Positions 33,634 to 33,663 of a DNA stretch of 33,663 nucleotides are shown here, one piece after another; the first letter of the stretch is position 1; each line of letters opens with the position of its first letter. The notes below the pieces were generated by a model. It searched no databases, was not told where the DNA came from, and saw nothing but the letters and a program-made list of their open reading frames with translations. Position numbers and translations under genes: made by a program. Origin of the DNA: Collinsella sp. (GTDB lineage Bacteria > Actinomycetota > Coriobacteriia > Coriobacteriales > Coriobacteriaceae); assembly GCA_019419645.1 (NCBI GenBank), contig DXZN01000006.1, forward strand, positions 31,954 through 65,616. The letters run 5' to 3'.

Positions 33634-33663
33634 TCTGGGGATTGAGTAGACAGCGTCTGCTAC

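Overview
The window looks like a chromosomal segment of a high-GC, anaerobic gut actinobacterium of the Coriobacteriia, most like Collinsella. This is inferred from gene content and protein style (two-subunit transketolase, short rubredoxin, MurNAc recycling genes, AbiEi/DUF559-type protein) and from the GC-rich coding sequence; no database search was possible. I call 28 protein genes, 2 tRNAs, several intrinsic terminators and an unusually rich set of palindromic intergenic repeats.

Layout. 1-4210: the 3' part of prfB (release factor 2), a YitT-family membrane protein, and a transketolase split into N- and C-terminal subunit genes. 4211-9040: a large GC-rich hairpin element, then ftsE-ftsX (cell division ABC complex; FtsE has a long disordered N-terminal extension) and rnr (RNase R family). 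9041-10650: a serine recombinase behind nested inverted repeats, and a VanZ-like membrane protein. 10652-15095: a MurNAc recycling cluster, murR-murQ-murP-mupG, with the same four functions as the Staphylococcus aureus mupG-murQ-murP-murR set. 15188-16540: an ArsC/Spx-like protein, a small hypothetical gene and a tRNA-Gln/tRNA-Glu pair. 16634-18901: a TPR protein overlapping smpB, a flavin reductase-like protein and a short rubredoxin. 19369-21474 (minus strand): gpmA and mntH. 21947-28131: gltB-gltD, NADPH glutamate synthase. 28555-33524: a hypothetical protein, an AbiEi/DUF559-type putative nuclease, a metal-dependent amidohydrolase, a zinc-ribbon membrane protein and a CsoR-type regulator.

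The most striking unexplained structure is a family of 14 palindromic units in four intergenic arrays (19045-19342, 21612-21763, 29302-29682, 30786-31004). Every unit has a 17-nt left arm (consensus TGTCTCRATCTGTAACA), a centre of exactly 25 nt and a 17-nt right arm. In three of the arrays the units repeat every 79-81 bp. Two of the arrays directly flank the DUF559-type gene. I know of no named element with this geometry.

A second theme is translation termination. The RF2 codon-recognition tripeptide reads SPT instead of SPF, and the 28 genes called here stop with TAG 17 times, TAA 8 times and TGA only 3 times, which is unexpected for a GC-rich genome. Other palindromic elements, unrelated to each other, sit at 4348-4475, 15553-15664, 28183-28242, 33161-33207 and 33567-33633.
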